Origin: Echinococcus granulosus
Taxonomy: Eukaryota; Platyhelminthes; Cestoda; Cyclophyllidea; Taeniidae
NCBI RefSeq assembly: GCF_000524195.1
Contig: NW_020170398.1
Coordinates: forward strand, 13,834 to 77,833
Length of the DNA: 64,000 nt
Reading direction: 5' to 3'
Below the pieces are notes generated by a model, which saw nothing but the letters and a program-made list of their open reading frames with translations, searched no databases and was not told where the DNA came from. A program made the translations under genes and the position numbers. Shown in pieces: positions 63,428 to 64,000 of this stretch (its first letter is position 1; each line of letters begins with the position of its first letter).

Positions 63428-63529
63428 GTTGCCATTCTAGTCGTTATTTTTAAATCGCTGCCTATGCCCTTCAGACACGAGGCGTCTCATTCCTTCTTTG
63501 TCAGTCTTCTTATTACCGCTTTAAATTAA

Positions 63530-64000
63530 TTATTTTAACAATCCTATTCATTTTAAGAACATTTAGGCTGTATTTTTCATTCGAAAGAATTCGCTCAAGC
63601 ACCCGAATATCATATCAGTTAGTGGTGTAGCAACTTCATAACTTCATGCTGTAGTTTCATATACGTCCCTACCTTTCACTTTAGTTTCTTTCGTTGCTTA
63701 ACTATTTACCTCGATCCTAACTCAGACCTTCTACAAAGCCGATTTGCTACCGGAATTATAATCACCTTTCAACTAGTAACTTCCTTTTCTTAATCATAAT
63801 CTCGTCAAACACTTCGCTTAATGTTTTTTTTCAATTGCTTACTTTGCGTCAAATTCGCAGAGTAATGAGCTAGCTTATATTGGTTTGGTGTTTAACTATG
63901 ATGTGTCTTACCTTTGGCAAACAGTGATACGAAATAGTATGAACAAAGTAGGGCCATCGCTTTTCTTGTAAGGCGAGTGGTGGAAAGTTGGTTGCATTAA
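63530..64000. other. Downstream of p28 exon 3; nothing recognised
   Basis: AT-rich. A short last exon of the p28 gene could lie here or beyond the window, but none could be chosen. Confidence 0.3.

Noticed and set aside
1..64000. tRNA or rRNA genes, CRISPR arrays, bacterial operons
   Set aside because: Looked for cloverleaf-type boxes, rRNA landmarks and regularly spaced short repeats by eye and found none convincing. A tRNAscan-SE or Infernal run would settle the RNA genes.
1..64000. Reverse transcriptase, integrase or transposase genes
   Set aside because: No YXDD, DDE or zinc-knuckle patterns were seen in the open frames. The repeats look non-autonomous or segmental.

Overview
This window looks like nuclear DNA from an animal (or another eukaryote with motile cilia). 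It is AT-rich and gene-poor, has GT-AG introns of about 0.28 to 3.1 kb, and shows no operons, ribosome binding sites or bacterial features. Two protein genes can be supported, both at the right-hand end and facing away from each other. One is UTP14, a nucleolar U3 snoRNP / SSU-processome protein (minus strand, coding exons between 52433 and 60142, true N-terminus not found). The other is a p28-type axonemal dynein light chain, DNALI1-like (plus strand, exons from about 61626 to 63427). The axonemal dynein argues for a lineage with motile cilia or flagellated sperm. A flatworm would fit the base composition and repeat style, but I cannot prove that from the sequence.

The remaining 52 kb is mostly old, diverged duplications. 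By eye I could align many blocks with each other. A UTP14 3'-end pseudogene lies in the plus direction at 1621-9032. It keeps the penultimate exon, a long intron, a frameshifted last exon and a decayed poly(A) signal. A second partial copy, in the same orientation as the real gene, lies at about 35400-40000. Its exon core (39773-39995) differs from the functional exon by one synonymous base, although much of its flanking DNA is strongly diverged. Around these lie a tandem pair of long units (about 2.5-18.4 kb and 18.5-31 kb), inverted blocks at 42-52 kb, and a dispersed element family with a conserved palindrome and a direct repeat about 300-350 bp apart.

Layout: 0-1.3 kb, little visible except a stretch related to 31.3 kb. 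1.3-9.3 kb, UTP14 pseudogene copy 1. 9.0-10.3 kb, copy 1 of a UTP14-downstream block (C). 11.4-13 kb, repeat D copy 1. 13-18.4 kb, block B copy 1. 18.5-23 kb, block A copy 2. 24-25.4 kb, block F copy 1. 25.5-31 kb, element E copies and block B copy 2. 32-35.3 kb, D copies. 35.4-40 kb, partial UTP14 copy 2. 41.3-42.4 kb, D copy 3. 42.5-52.4 kb, inverted E and F blocks and C copies 2 and 3. 52.4-60.1 kb, functional UTP14. 61.6-63.5 kb, p28 dynein light chain. All alignments were made by eye, so block limits are good to about 50-200 bases and no percentage identity was computed unless stated as a count.
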